Made by a program: the position numbers and the translations under genes | In this document: piece after piece, positions 34,523 to 42,929 of the stretch | Layout: every line of letters begins with the position of its first letter | Position numbering within the stretch: position 1 is the first letter of the stretch | The notes under the pieces: generated by a model | The model's input: the letters and a program-made list of their open reading frames with translations, nothing else | Databases searched by the model: none | What the model was told of the DNA's origin: nothing | Source of the DNA: Actinoallomurus vinaceus | GTDB taxonomy: Bacteria; Actinomycetota; Actinomycetes; Streptosporangiales; Streptosporangiaceae | Reading direction: 5' to 3' | DNA length: 64,000 nucleotides | Assembly: GCF_039542055.1 (NCBI RefSeq) | Contig: NZ_BAABHK010000032.1 | Coordinates: 1-64,000 of the forward strand

Positions 34523-34554
34523 ATGTATCGAGTCGATACATTCGAGCGATACAT
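34523..34554. promoter_or_regulatory. PadR operator upstream of padR-ino1
   Basis: ATGTATCGAGTCGATACAT (34523-34541) is a perfect 19-bp palindrome. A further CGATACAT half-site lies at 34547-34554, 13 bases on. The sites lie between the DUF5318 gene and the padR ATG at 34583, and suit autoregulation by the PadR protein. Confidence 0.75.
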
Positions 34555-34582
34555 CGAATCGAGCGGTCGAGTTGGAGGGACC

Positions 34583-35155
34583 ATGAGAAGCAAGGCCGGC
34601 GTGCTGGAACTCGCCGTGCTCGGGCTGCTCCACGAGTCCCCCATGCACGGGTACGAGCTGCGCAAGCGGCTGAACACCCTGCTCGGCATGTTCCGCGCGT
34701 TCTCATACGGAACTCTGTACCCCTGCCTCAAGGCACTGCTCGAGCAGGGGCTGATCACGGAGGACGACGAGGAGCCCGTCGCGGCACGTCCGGGAGGCAC
34801 CCGCCGCTCGAAGATCGTCTACAAGCTCACGGCCGAAGGTAAGGAGCGCCTTCAGGAGCTCCTGTCCGAGGCCGGCCCCGCGTCCTGGGAGGACGAGGGG
34901 TTCGGAGTGCATTTCGCCTTCTTCGCCCAGACCCGCGCCGACGTACGGCTGCGGATCCTCGAGGGCCGGCGCACCCGGCTCGAAGAGCGGCTGGAGAGCG
35001 TACGGGCCGCGCTGGCCCGTACGCGGGAGCGTGTGGACAACTACACGCTCGAGCTCCAGCAGCACGGGTTGGAGTCGGTCGAGCGCGAAGTCCGGTGGCT
35101 CAACGAGCTGATCGGGCGCGAGCGCGCACAGCAAGCAGATGAGAGCAACGGCTGA
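34583..35155 (+). CDS. PadR-family regulator upstream of ino1
   Basis: The protein has 190 residues. The PadR winged helix is residues 1-95 ('LELAVLGLLHESPMHGYELRKRLNTLLG', 'SYGTLYPCLKALLEQGLITEDDEE', 'KIVYKLTAEGKERL'). A C-terminal coiled-coil dimerisation domain follows ('RLRILEGRRTRLEERLESVRAALARTRERVDNYTLELQQHGLESVEREVRWLNELI'). GGAGG precedes the ATG. It is 44 bases upstream of ino1 on the same strand, an arrangement conserved in actinobacteria, so it probably regulates inositol synthesis and itself. Confidence 0.93.
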   Translation: MRSKAGVLELAVLGLLHESPMHGYELRKRLNTLLGMFRAFSYGTLYPCLKALLEQGLITEDDEEPVAARPGGTRRSKIVYKLTAEGKERLQELLSEAGPASWEDEGFGVHFAFFAQTRADVRLRILEGRRTRLEERLESVRAALARTRERVDNYTLELQQHGLESVEREVRWLNELIGRERAQQADESNG

Positions 35156-35199
35156 GGACGCAAGGCGTCCCCCCGCAAAGAGAGTAAAGGAGCATCCGG

Positions 35200-36279
35200 A
35201 TGGGTTCAGTGCGCGTGGCCATCGTCGGTGTCGGCAACTGCGCGAGCTCGCTCGTCCAGGGAGTCGAGTACTACAAGGACGCCTCGCCCGAAACTCGTGT
35301 CCCTGGTCTAATGCACGTCCAGTTCGGCGACTACCACGTCGGTGACCTGGAGTTCGTCGCCGCCTTCGACGTCGACGCCAAGAAGGTCGGTCGTGACCTG
35401 TCCGAGGCGATCGTCGCCAGCGAGAACAACACGATCAAGATCTGCGACGTGCCGCCGTCCGGCATCACGGTGCAGCGTGGTCACACGTTCGACGGTCTCG
35501 GCGAGTACTACCGCGAGATCGTCGACGAGTCGGACGAGCAGCCCGTCGACGTCGTCCAGATCCTCAAGGACACCCAGGCCGACGTGCTCGTCTCCTACCT
35601 GCCGGTGGGCTCGGAGGAGGCGGACCGCTTCTACGCCCAGTGCTGCCTCGACGCCGGCGTGGCCTTCGTGAACGCGCTGCCGGTCTTCATCGCCAGCGAC
35701 CCGGCGTGGGCCCAGAAGTTCACCGACGCCGGCGTCCCGATCGTCGGTGACGACATCAAGTCCCAGGTCGGCGCGACCATCACGCACCGCGTGATGGCCA
35801 AGCTGTTCGAGGACCGCGGGGTCGAGCTGCTGCGCACGTACCAGCTCAACTTCGGCGGCAACATGGACTTCATGAACATGCTGGAGCGCAAGCGCCTCCA
35901 GTCGAAGAAGATCTCCAAGACCCAGTCGGTCACCTCGCAGATCCCGCACGAGATGGCAAAAGCCGACGTGCACATCGGCCCGTCCGACCACGTGCCGTGG
36001 CTCGACGACCGCAAGTGGGCGTACGTCCGCCTGGAGGGCAGGTCCTTCGGCGACACCCCGCTGAACCTCGAGTACAAGCTCGAGGTCTGGGACTCCCCGA
36101 ACTCCGCGGGTGTCATCATCGACGCGGTCCGCGCCGCCAAGATCGCCAAGGACCGCGGCATCGGCGGCCCGATCCTGTCGGCGAGCTCCTACTTCATGAA
36201 GTCCCCGCCGGTCCAGTACAGCGACGACCAGGCCCGTGACGCCGTCGAGGCGTTCATCCGCGGTGAGGTGGAGCGGTAA
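35200..36279 (+). CDS. ino1: Inositol-3-phosphate synthase
   Basis: The protein has 359 residues. It has an NAD-binding fold ('VRVAIVGVGNCASSLVQGVEYY'), 'SYLPVGSEEADRFYAQCCLDAGVAFVNALPVFIASDPAWA', 'VGDDIKSQVGATITHRV', and the catalytic region 'LNFGGNMDFMNMLERKRLQSKKISKTQSVTSQ'. It converts glucose-6-phosphate to inositol-3-phosphate, the first step to mycothiol and phosphatidylinositol. AAAGGAG precedes the ATG. It follows padR and ends in a strong hairpin. Confidence 0.97.
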   Translation: MGSVRVAIVGVGNCASSLVQGVEYYKDASPETRVPGLMHVQFGDYHVGDLEFVAAFDVDAKKVGRDLSEAIVASENNTIKICDVPPSGITVQRGHTFDGLGEYYREIVDESDEQPVDVVQILKDTQADVLVSYLPVGSEEADRFYAQCCLDAGVAFVNALPVFIASDPAWAQKFTDAGVPIVGDDIKSQVGATITHRVMAKLFEDRGVELLRTYQLNFGGNMDFMNMLERKRLQSKKISKTQSVTSQIPHEMAKADVHIGPSDHVPWLDDRKWAYVRLEGRSFGDTPLNLEYKLEVWDSPNSAGVIIDAVRAAKIAKDRGIGGPILSASSYFMKSPPVQYSDDQARDAVEAFIRGEVER

Positions 36280-36313
36280 GTAGCGGTAAGTAGACGCCAC
36301 ACGCGTACCCGCA

Positions 36314-36345
36314 AGGGCCCGTACACCAGACGGTGTACGGGCCCT
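36314..36345 (+). terminator. Terminator after ino1
   Basis: A perfect 14-bp stem AGGGCCCGTACACC with an AGAC loop, 35 bases after the ino1 stop. There is no T-run, as is usual in actinomycetes. Confidence 0.7.
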
Positions 36346-36602
36346 GCGCATGTGCGGCGGCTGTTTCGGCAGAACAGGGCGTAACCCCGGGTACCGGCCA
36401 CCTGACCTGTGCCCATACCCTGGACCACGGCCGGACACCGACCGTGTCGGAGCCGGCCGGGCGGCCAACGGGGCCGGGCAGGGTTCACCGTGTCACAGGG
36501 GAAAGAAGGCACCGTGCGCAGAGTCGGGCGGAGACACCCGCCACCGTGCCGCCGAACTCCGTGAACACGCAGAGCACTGTTCGTCTCACAGTGGGCTCAT
36601 CA

Positions 36603-36660
36603 GCAATAACAAGCTTATTGCGTGATCTCAACGGTTGAGTAACTGGTACCACTCGTTACC
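36603..36660 (+). promoter_or_regulatory. AT-rich leader with palindromes before the ABC importer
   Basis: Of the 430-base gap 36346-36776 only the last part shows structure. GCAATAA-N5-TTATTGC (36603-36621, perfect 7-bp arms) and a weaker symmetric block GTAACTGGTACCACTCGTTAC near 36639-36659 lie in a stretch of lower G+C. These are candidate operators for the oligopeptide importer. The rest holds nothing I can name. Confidence 0.4.
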
Positions 36661-36776
36661 AGGCCGAGCTGGACAGAAGCCGTAACTCACGGTGTTCTTC
36701 CACCTTGGACGCGCCATGACCTGGTGCAGCTCAACGCGATGCAAGACGGCCGTGATCGGCCGGATGGAGGGCGTAC

Positions 36777-38582
36777 ATGATTGGCAGGAAGTCAGGGCTG
36801 ACAGCTGCCGCCGCGATCGGCACGCTTGCCCTGGCCCTCGCCGCCTGTGGCGGGGGTTCTGGCAGCAGCAGCAGCGGTTCGGACGATGGCAAGCCGAAGA
36901 AGGGGGGCACACTCAGGATCATCGGCGCCGGCGGCCAGGACAACCTGGACCCGACGAGCGCGTACAGCACTGCGTCGAGCGCCCTCCAGCGCACGTATTC
37001 ACGGCAGCTCTTCGCATACCCGGCGTCGAAGGACCCGAAGGCGGCTTCGACCCCGGTGCCCGACGTCGCCGCGTCGATGCCGACGGCGGAGAACGGCGGG
37101 ATCAGCGCGGACGGCCTGACCTACAAGATCCAGCTGCGGCACGGTGTGATGTGGAACACCAGCCCGCCGCGTGAGATGGTGGCCGGGGACTTCGTCCGCG
37201 CTTTCAAGCACATGTGCAACCCGGCTTCGCCGGTCGGCGCGCCGAACTACTACGTGCCGAACATCAAGGGGATGCAGTCCTACTGCGACCCCTTCCTGAA
37301 GGACAAGAAGCTCCAGCAGGACCCCAAGGGGATCGCGGACTACGAGAACGGTCACGAGATCTCGGGTGTCAAGGCGCTGGACAACTACACGATCCAGTTC
37401 GTGCTGACGAAGCCCGCCTCTGACTTCATCAGCCTCCTGGGCATGACGTTCGCGTCGGCGGTGCCGGTCGAGTACTACCAGTACGTGCCGGGCAGCACGG
37501 ACCAGTTCAAGCACCTCGTCTCGGCCGGGCCGTACCAGATCACCTCGTACGACCCGAACAAGTCGATCGTCCTGGACAAGAACCCGAACTGGAAGAAGGA
37601 GTCGGACCCGCTCCACAACCAGTGGGTGGACCGGATCACGGTCACCGAGGGCCAGGGCTCGCCCGAGGCGGTTCAGCAGCAGCTCGAGGGCGGCTCGGCC
37701 GACATCTCGCTCGACCAGCCGGTGCCGGCGTCGGCGCTCGGCCGCCTGGCCACGAAGAACGACCCGAACCTGACGGTCAACGGCCCGCCCATCTCGAACC
37801 CGTACCTGGTCTTCAACCTGAAGAGCCCGAACGAGAAGAAGGCCATGCAGAACCTCAAGGTTCGGCAGGCCATCGAGTACGCGATCAACAAGGTCGCGCT
37901 GGCGAAGGTCTACGGCGGCCCGAAGTACAACACGCCGCTGAACACCATCATCCCGCCGGACAGCGTCGGCTACCAGGACTACAACCTGTACCCGACCAAC
38001 GGCAGCCAGGGCGACCCGGCCAAGTGCAAGCAGCTGCTGTCGGAGGCCGGCTACCCGAACGGCCTGAAGATCAAGGCCGCGTACCGGCAGGCGGGTAACC
38101 ACCCGGCGATCTTCCAGAGCTACGCGCAGGACCTCCAGGCGTGCGGCATCACCGTCACGGGCGTGCCGGTGCCGCAGGCGGACTTCTACTCGCAGTTCCT
38201 GCAGAAGACCGACAACACCATCGCCGGCAAGTGGGACGTCGCCGCTCCCGGCTGGGTGCCGGACTGGTTCGGTAACAACGGGCGTGCGGTCGTCTCGCCG
38301 CTGTTCGACGGTCGCAACTGGGCCGACGGCACCTCCAACTACGGTGGTTACGACAGCCCGGTCACCAACGGCCTGATCGACAAGGCGCTGGAGGCCAAGA
38401 CCGTCGACGAGGCCGCCAACTTCTGGCACCAGGCCGACCAGCAGATCATGAAGGACGCGGCGATCGTGCCCTTCATGGCGCAGAAGACCCCGTGGTACCA
38501 CTCCTCGAAGGTCAAGGGCGCCACCTGGCTCCCGATCGCGCAGCAGTTCGACTTCACGAACCTGTGGCTCAGCGGTAGCTGA
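36777..38582 (+). CDS. Peptide/oligopeptide ABC importer substrate-binding lipoprotein
   Basis: The protein has 601 residues. A signal peptide ends in the lipobox 'ALAAC' near residue 24, followed by a Ser/Gly-rich linker. The SBP_bac_5 domain has 'GGTLRIIGAGGQDNLDPTSAYSTASSALQRTYSRQLFAY' at its start, 'SAGPYQITSYDPNKSIVLDKNPNW' and 'DNTIAGKWDVAAPGWVPDWFGNNGRAVVSPLFDG' later. It binds peptides or similar solutes outside the membrane for the ABC importer encoded downstream. It is separated from the ATPase genes by 177 bases that contain a hairpin. Confidence 0.94.
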   Translation: MIGRKSGLTAAAAIGTLALALAACGGGSGSSSSGSDDGKPKKGGTLRIIGAGGQDNLDPTSAYSTASSALQRTYSRQLFAYPASKDPKAASTPVPDVAASMPTAENGGISADGLTYKIQLRHGVMWNTSPPREMVAGDFVRAFKHMCNPASPVGAPNYYVPNIKGMQSYCDPFLKDKKLQQDPKGIADYENGHEISGVKALDNYTIQFVLTKPASDFISLLGMTFASAVPVEYYQYVPGSTDQFKHLVSAGPYQITSYDPNKSIVLDKNPNWKKESDPLHNQWVDRITVTEGQGSPEAVQQQLEGGSADISLDQPVPASALGRLATKNDPNLTVNGPPISNPYLVFNLKSPNEKKAMQNLKVRQAIEYAINKVALAKVYGGPKYNTPLNTIIPPDSVGYQDYNLYPTNGSQGDPAKCKQLLSEAGYPNGLKIKAAYRQAGNHPAIFQSYAQDLQACGITVTGVPVPQADFYSQFLQKTDNTIAGKWDVAAPGWVPDWFGNNGRAVVSPLFDGRNWADGTSNYGGYDSPVTNGLIDKALEAKTVDEAANFWHQADQQIMKDAAIVPFMAQKTPWYHSSKVKGATWLPIAQQFDFTNLWLSGS

Positions 38583-38603
38583 CCCCCACCCCTCCCACGC
38601 GAT

Positions 38604-38636
38604 GCGGCCGGGCCCCGGATTCCGGTGCCCGGCCGC
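38604..38636 (+). terminator. Hairpin between the binding protein and its transporter genes
   Basis: A 10-bp stem GCGGCCGGGC/GCCCGGCCGC with an inner CCGGA/TCCGG stem, 20 bases after the binding-protein stop. It could terminate part of the transcripts, so that the binding protein is made in excess, or stabilise its 3' end. Confidence 0.6.
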
Positions 38637-38759
38637 GTCACATGCACATCCCCGCGCAGATCGCCTGGCATCCTGGCCTCGGTCGATGTCGCCGAGACCG
38701 CTCCCATCAGGTAAACATGCTGTGGCTCTGCTCTCTAACCAGTTCTCGAAGGGGAGGAC

Positions 38760-39842
38760 ATGAGCCTTCTCGAGGTCCATGACCTAAAGGTCTCCTTCGA
38801 TACCTCCGACGGAGTGGTCAAAGCCGTCCGTGGGGTGTCGTTCAGTGTTGACCGGGGGCAAACCCTCGGCATCGTCGGCGAGTCCGGCTCAGGTAAAAGC
38901 GTGTCCACCCAGACGCTCCTCGGGCTCACGGCCGGCGCACGAATCGAAGGGCGGGCTCTGTTCGAAGGTCAAGATCTCTTGACCATGAGCGACGAGCAGC
39001 TCCGGCGGATCCGCGGCAAAGAGATCGCGATGATCTTCCAGGATCCGCTGTCCAGCCTCCACCCGCTGTACAAGGTGGGCCGGCAGATCGTCGAGATGAT
39101 CCGGCAGCACGAGCCCGAGGTCACGAAGGCACAGGCCCGCAAGCGGGCGGTCGAGCTCCTCGGCATGGTGGGCATCCCCCAGCCGGACCAGCGGGTCGAC
39201 GACTTCCCGCACCAGTTCTCCGGCGGTATGCGGCAGCGCGCGATGATCGCGATGGCGCTCGCGCTGAATCCCAAGCTGATCGTCGCGGACGAGCCGACGA
39301 CCGCGCTGGACGCGACCGTCCAGGCGCAGATCCTCGACCTCATGCTGCGCCTTCAGCGGGAGTTCGACAGCGCGCTGATCATGATCACGCACGACCTGGG
39401 AGTGATCGCCGACCTCGCCGACGACGTGCTGGTGATGTACGGCGGAAAGCCCGTGGAGTTCGCCGATCGGCGAACTCTCTACTACCGGCCGCACCACCCG
39501 TACACCAAGGGCCTGCTCGAGTCGATCCCCGGCTCCAGCGGGGCGAAGGACCGGCTCAAGCCGATTCCCGGTCAGCCGCCCTCCCTCATCAACCCCCCGA
39601 CGGGCTGCACGTTCCACCCTCGCTGCGCGTACATCATGGACCGGTGCGTCACCGATGAGCCGCAGCTGCGGCCGGTGCTCGACGGGGACGGCGGCACCGA
39701 TCCGAACCACCGGTCCGCGTGCTGGCTGCCCGTCGAGGCCGTCGGGCTGAAGCCCGAGGCGGAGGAGCTTCGCCGGCAGGCGGTAGCGACGGGACGAACC
39801 ACGGCGGCCAACATCACCACCCAGGGCGCGGAGGCACAGTGA
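38760..39842 (+). CDS. Oligopeptide ABC importer ATP-binding protein (OppD-like)
   Basis: The protein has 360 residues. Walker A is GESGSGKS near 40, the signature is FSGGMRQR, Walker B is LIVADEPTTALD, and the switch is ITHDLGVIADLAD. The C-terminal oligo_HPY domain ends in 'GCTFHPRCAYIMDRC', whose cysteines bind an iron-sulfur cluster in some homologues. GGGGAGG precedes the ATG. It overlaps the OppF-like gene by four bases (GTGA). Confidence 0.95.
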   Translation: MSLLEVHDLKVSFDTSDGVVKAVRGVSFSVDRGQTLGIVGESGSGKSVSTQTLLGLTAGARIEGRALFEGQDLLTMSDEQLRRIRGKEIAMIFQDPLSSLHPLYKVGRQIVEMIRQHEPEVTKAQARKRAVELLGMVGIPQPDQRVDDFPHQFSGGMRQRAMIAMALALNPKLIVADEPTTALDATVQAQILDLMLRLQREFDSALIMITHDLGVIADLADDVLVMYGGKPVEFADRRTLYYRPHHPYTKGLLESIPGSSGAKDRLKPIPGQPPSLINPPTGCTFHPRCAYIMDRCVTDEPQLRPVLDGDGGTDPNHRSACWLPVEAVGLKPEAEELRRQAVATGRTTAANITTQGAEAQ

Positions 39843-40900
39843 GCCAGAGCGGTGACGCCCTCGTCAAGCTCGAAGGCGTCTACAAGCACTTCCCCATCAA
39901 GCAGGGGATCTTCTTCAAGAAGGAGATCGGCCGCGTACACGCGGTCGACGGCGTCGACCTGGAGGTACGCCGCGGGGAGACGCTGGGCATCGTCGGTGAG
40001 AGCGGCTGCGGCAAGTCGACGCTGGCCCGCTGCATCACCGGGCTGCACCCGATCACCAAGGGGCGCATCCTCTTCGAGGGCCAGGACATCGGCAACAAGC
40101 CGGGCAAGCAGTTCCGCCGTGACGTCCAGATGATCTTCCAGGACCCGTACGGCTCGCTGAACCCGCGCCGCCGGGTCGGCTCGATCATCGGCGACCCGTT
40201 CGACATCCACGGCACCGCCTCCGGCGCCGAGCGGAAGCGGCGGGTGCAGGAGCTGATGGAGCTCGTGGGTCTCAACCCCGAGCACTACAACCGGTTCCCC
40301 GCGGAGTTCTCCGGCGGGCAGCGGCAGCGCATCGGCGTCGCGCGGGCCCTCGCGCTCAAGCCCAAGCTCATCGTGTGCGACGAGCCGGTCTCGGCGCTCG
40401 ACGTGTCGATCCAGGCGCAGGTCATCAACCTGCTGAAGGACCTGCAGGACGAGCTCGGCCTCACGTACATCTTCATCGCCCACGACCTGTCGGTGGTCCG
40501 TTACGTGTCCAACCGGGTCGCCGTCATGTACCTCGGCAAGATCGGCGAGACGGCGGATGGCGAGGAGCTGTACGAGCGCCCCCGGCACCCGTACACCAAC
40601 GCGCTGCTGTCGGCCGCGTCGGTCGCCGACCCGGACGCCGCCGAGCAACGGGACCGCATCGTCCTCATCGGCGACGTCCCCTCGCCGATCAATCCGCCGT
40701 CCGGCTGCCGGTTCCACCCGCGCTGCCCCAAGGCGCAGGAGACCTGCGTCGGCGAGGTCCCCGAGCTCATCGCGCGTCCGGGCGATCCCGCCGATCACCT
40801 CACCGCGTGTCACTTCCCGGTCGAGGCCGGGGAGCACCTCGCCCGTGAGACCGCGGCGATCGAGCAGCTGTCCACCGAGCCCACGCTCCCGAGTGCATAG
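39839..40900 (+). CDS. Oligopeptide ABC importer ATP-binding protein (OppF-like)
   Basis: The protein has 353 residues from the GTG that overlaps the stop of the previous gene. It has 'FPIKQGIFFKKEIGRVHAVDGVDLEV' typical of OppF, Walker A GESGCGKS, 'FSGGQRQRIGVARALAL', Walker B LIVCDEPVSALDVS and AHDLSVVRYVSNRVAVMYLGKI. The C-terminal oligo_HPY domain has GCRFHPRCPKAQETC. It pairs with the OppD-like ATPase. Confidence 0.95.
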   Translation: MSQSGDALVKLEGVYKHFPIKQGIFFKKEIGRVHAVDGVDLEVRRGETLGIVGESGCGKSTLARCITGLHPITKGRILFEGQDIGNKPGKQFRRDVQMIFQDPYGSLNPRRRVGSIIGDPFDIHGTASGAERKRRVQELMELVGLNPEHYNRFPAEFSGGQRQRIGVARALALKPKLIVCDEPVSALDVSIQAQVINLLKDLQDELGLTYIFIAHDLSVVRYVSNRVAVMYLGKIGETADGEELYERPRHPYTNALLSAASVADPDAAEQRDRIVLIGDVPSPINPPSGCRFHPRCPKAQETCVGEVPELIARPGDPADHLTACHFPVEAGEHLARETAAIEQLSTEPTLPSA

Positions 40901-40909
40901 GCGACGACA

Positions 40910-41896
40910 ATGAGCCTCACCGATCTCGAAGCCGACGCCTCGCTTCCGGCCGCGGGAGAAGTAGCGGCGGCCGGGCCCATCCAGGGCCGCAGCCCGTGGC
41001 AGCTCGCCTGGGCACGACTACGTCGCGACAAGGCGGCGATGATCTCGCTCGTGGTCATCGTCCTGCTCATCGTCATGGCGCTGATCGCCCCGCTGATCTC
41101 CAAGTGGATCGGGTACGCCCCCGCCTTCGGCGACCGGAAACTCGGCATCACCGAGGACGGCCTGCCGGTCGGCCTCAACGGGCATCACCCGCTCGGCACC
41201 GACCGCCTCGGGCGTGACCTGCTCGTCCGGGCCGTGTACGGCGCGCGCATCTCGCTCATCGTCGGCCTCGTCTCGACCGCCCTGGCAACCATCCTGGGCG
41301 TCGTCGTGGGCGCGATGGCGGGCTACTTCGGCGGTGTCGTCGACACCGTCCTGGCCCGCTTCATGGACGTGACGCTGTCGTTCCCGTACCTGCTGTTCGC
41401 CATCGCGCTGGCGGCGGCGTTCGGTGCCAGCACGCCGCTGACGATCTTTGTCATCACCTTCTTCTCGTGGGCCTCCATCGGCCGGATCGTGCGCGGCCAG
41501 GTCATCTCGATCAAACAGCGGGAGTTCGTCGAGGCGGCCCGGTCCCTCGGCGCGAGCAACATGCGGATCATCTTCATCGATGTGATCCCGAACCTGCTCG
41601 CCCCGCTGATCGTGCTGGCCACGATGACGATCCCGGTCGCGATCGTCTTCGAGGCGACGCTCTCGTTCCTGGGAGCCGGCATCGACCCCCGTACGCCGAG
41701 CTGGGGCAACATGCTCAGCGACGCCACGGAGACGTACCAGGTCGCCTGGTGGACGCTGTTCGTGCCCGCCGCCTTCCTGCTGATCACGACGCTGGCGTTC
41801 AACATCCTCGGCGACGCCGTCCGCGACGCCCTGGACCCGCGCTCCGAGCGTCTCTTCGCGGCCCAGAAGGCCGGCCGGAAAAAGAAGAAGAAGTAA
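40910..41896 (+). CDS. Oligopeptide ABC importer permease (OppC/DppC-like)
   Basis: The protein has 328 residues. It has 'SPWQLAWARLRRDKAAMISLVVIVLLIVMALIAPLI' at the N-terminus, 'HPLGTDRLGRDLLVRAVYGARISLIVGLVSTALATILGVVVGAMAGYFGG', and the EAA loop 'EFVEAARSLGASNMRIIFIDVIPN'. It has about six membrane helices. It ends in a run of Lys (KKKKK). The order here is binding protein, D, F, C, B, the reverse of the usual B-C-D-F. Confidence 0.95.
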   Translation: MSLTDLEADASLPAAGEVAAAGPIQGRSPWQLAWARLRRDKAAMISLVVIVLLIVMALIAPLISKWIGYAPAFGDRKLGITEDGLPVGLNGHHPLGTDRLGRDLLVRAVYGARISLIVGLVSTALATILGVVVGAMAGYFGGVVDTVLARFMDVTLSFPYLLFAIALAAAFGASTPLTIFVITFFSWASIGRIVRGQVISIKQREFVEAARSLGASNMRIIFIDVIPNLLAPLIVLATMTIPVAIVFEATLSFLGAGIDPRTPSWGNMLSDATETYQVAWWTLFVPAAFLLITTLAFNILGDAVRDALDPRSERLFAAQKAGRKKKKK

Positions 41897-41908
41897 GGGA
41901 CCACCGAC

Positions 41909-42853
41909 ATGCTTCGTTTCCTGATCCGGCGGATCGTCTTCGGCGTGGTGGTGCTGTGGATCGTCACCCTGGGCGTCTTCCTGCTGTTCTTCGCCACCTC
42001 GAAGGACCCGGCCGCCCGCTTCGCCGGCAAGTCGGCGACGGCGGACACGCTCGCCCTGGTGCGCCACAAGCTCGGCCTAGACCAGCCCCTCACGGTGCAG
42101 TACTGGCACTTCCTGACGCGTACGCTGAAGGGTGACCTGGGGTACTCCTTCGTCACCCAGAGCCCGGTCACCGACATGATCAAGAGCGCGCTGCCCGCCA
42201 GCCTGTCCTTGATCCTCGGTGCCGCGGTCATCTGGCTCATCAGCGGCGTCGTCACCGGCGTCCTCAGCGCGACCAAGGCGCGGACGCTGCTCGACCGCGG
42301 CATCACGGCGGCGGTCCTCGTCGGCATCTCGATGCCCGCGTTCGTCGTCGCGCTGACGCTGGCGTTCCTGTTCGCCAACAAGATCCAGATCTTCCCGGCC
42401 TCGGGCTTCGTCCCGCTCCAGCAGAACCCGGTCCAGTGGTTCCAGCACCTCGTGCTGCCGTGGCTGACGCTCGCCCTCCTGCAGTCGGCGATCTACACCC
42501 GGCTGACCCGGGGCTCGCTGCTGGACGTGCTCGGTGAGGACTACATCCGCACCGCGCGGGCGAAGGGCCTCCCGGAGAACAAGGTGATCTACCGGCACGG
42601 CCTGCGGTCCGCGCTGACCCCGGTGCTCACCCAGTTCGGCGTGGACGTCGGCGTCCTGATCGGCGGCACGCTCGTCACCGAGACGGTGTTCGGCCTGCAG
42701 GGCATCGGCCAGCTGACCGTGCGCTCGCTGACCACCGGCGACCTGCCGGTGATCATGGCCGTCGTGCTGATCGCGTCGTTCTTCGTGGTCCTCGCGAACA
42801 TCATCGTCGACATCGTGTACTCCTTCCTCGACCCGCGCGTCCGTCTCGAGTAG
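41909..42853 (+). CDS. Oligopeptide ABC importer permease (OppB/DppB-like)
   Basis: The protein has 314 residues. It starts 'MLRFLIRRIVFGVVVLWIVTLGVFLLFF' and has 'VRHKLGLDQPLTVQYWHFLTRTLKGDLGYSFVTQSPVTDMIKSALPASLSLILGA' and the EAA loop 'EDYIRTARAKGLPENKVIYRHGLRSAL'. About six membrane helices. It is the last gene of the importer operon and ends before a very strong hairpin. Confidence 0.95.
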   Translation: MLRFLIRRIVFGVVVLWIVTLGVFLLFFATSKDPAARFAGKSATADTLALVRHKLGLDQPLTVQYWHFLTRTLKGDLGYSFVTQSPVTDMIKSALPASLSLILGAAVIWLISGVVTGVLSATKARTLLDRGITAAVLVGISMPAFVVALTLAFLFANKIQIFPASGFVPLQQNPVQWFQHLVLPWLTLALLQSAIYTRLTRGSLLDVLGEDYIRTARAKGLPENKVIYRHGLRSALTPVLTQFGVDVGVLIGGTLVTETVFGLQGIGQLTVRSLTTGDLPVIMAVVLIASFFVVLANIIVDIVYSFLDPRVRLE

Positions 42854-42858
42854 CGGCC

Positions 42859-42922
42859 GCGTAAGGCAGCGAAACGGCCGGTCGTCCCCGAGGGGACGGC
42901 CGGCCGTTTCGCTGCCTTACGC
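42859..42922. terminator. Very long perfect hairpin after the importer operon
   Basis: A 22-bp perfect stem (42859-42880 with 42901-42922) continues inwards as GTCGTCCCC/GGGGACGGC with a single wobble and a GA loop, so the whole 64 bases fold. The MFS gene start is only eight bases further, and its -10 box TACGCT (42918-42923) is inside the right arm. Confidence 0.9.
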
Positions 42923-42929
42923 TTGGTCG

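Noticed and set aside
36639..36660. GTAACTGGTACCACTCGTTAC as a strong palindrome
   Set aside because: Only the outer five bases and the central GGTACC are symmetric; kept only as a weak candidate within the leader feature.
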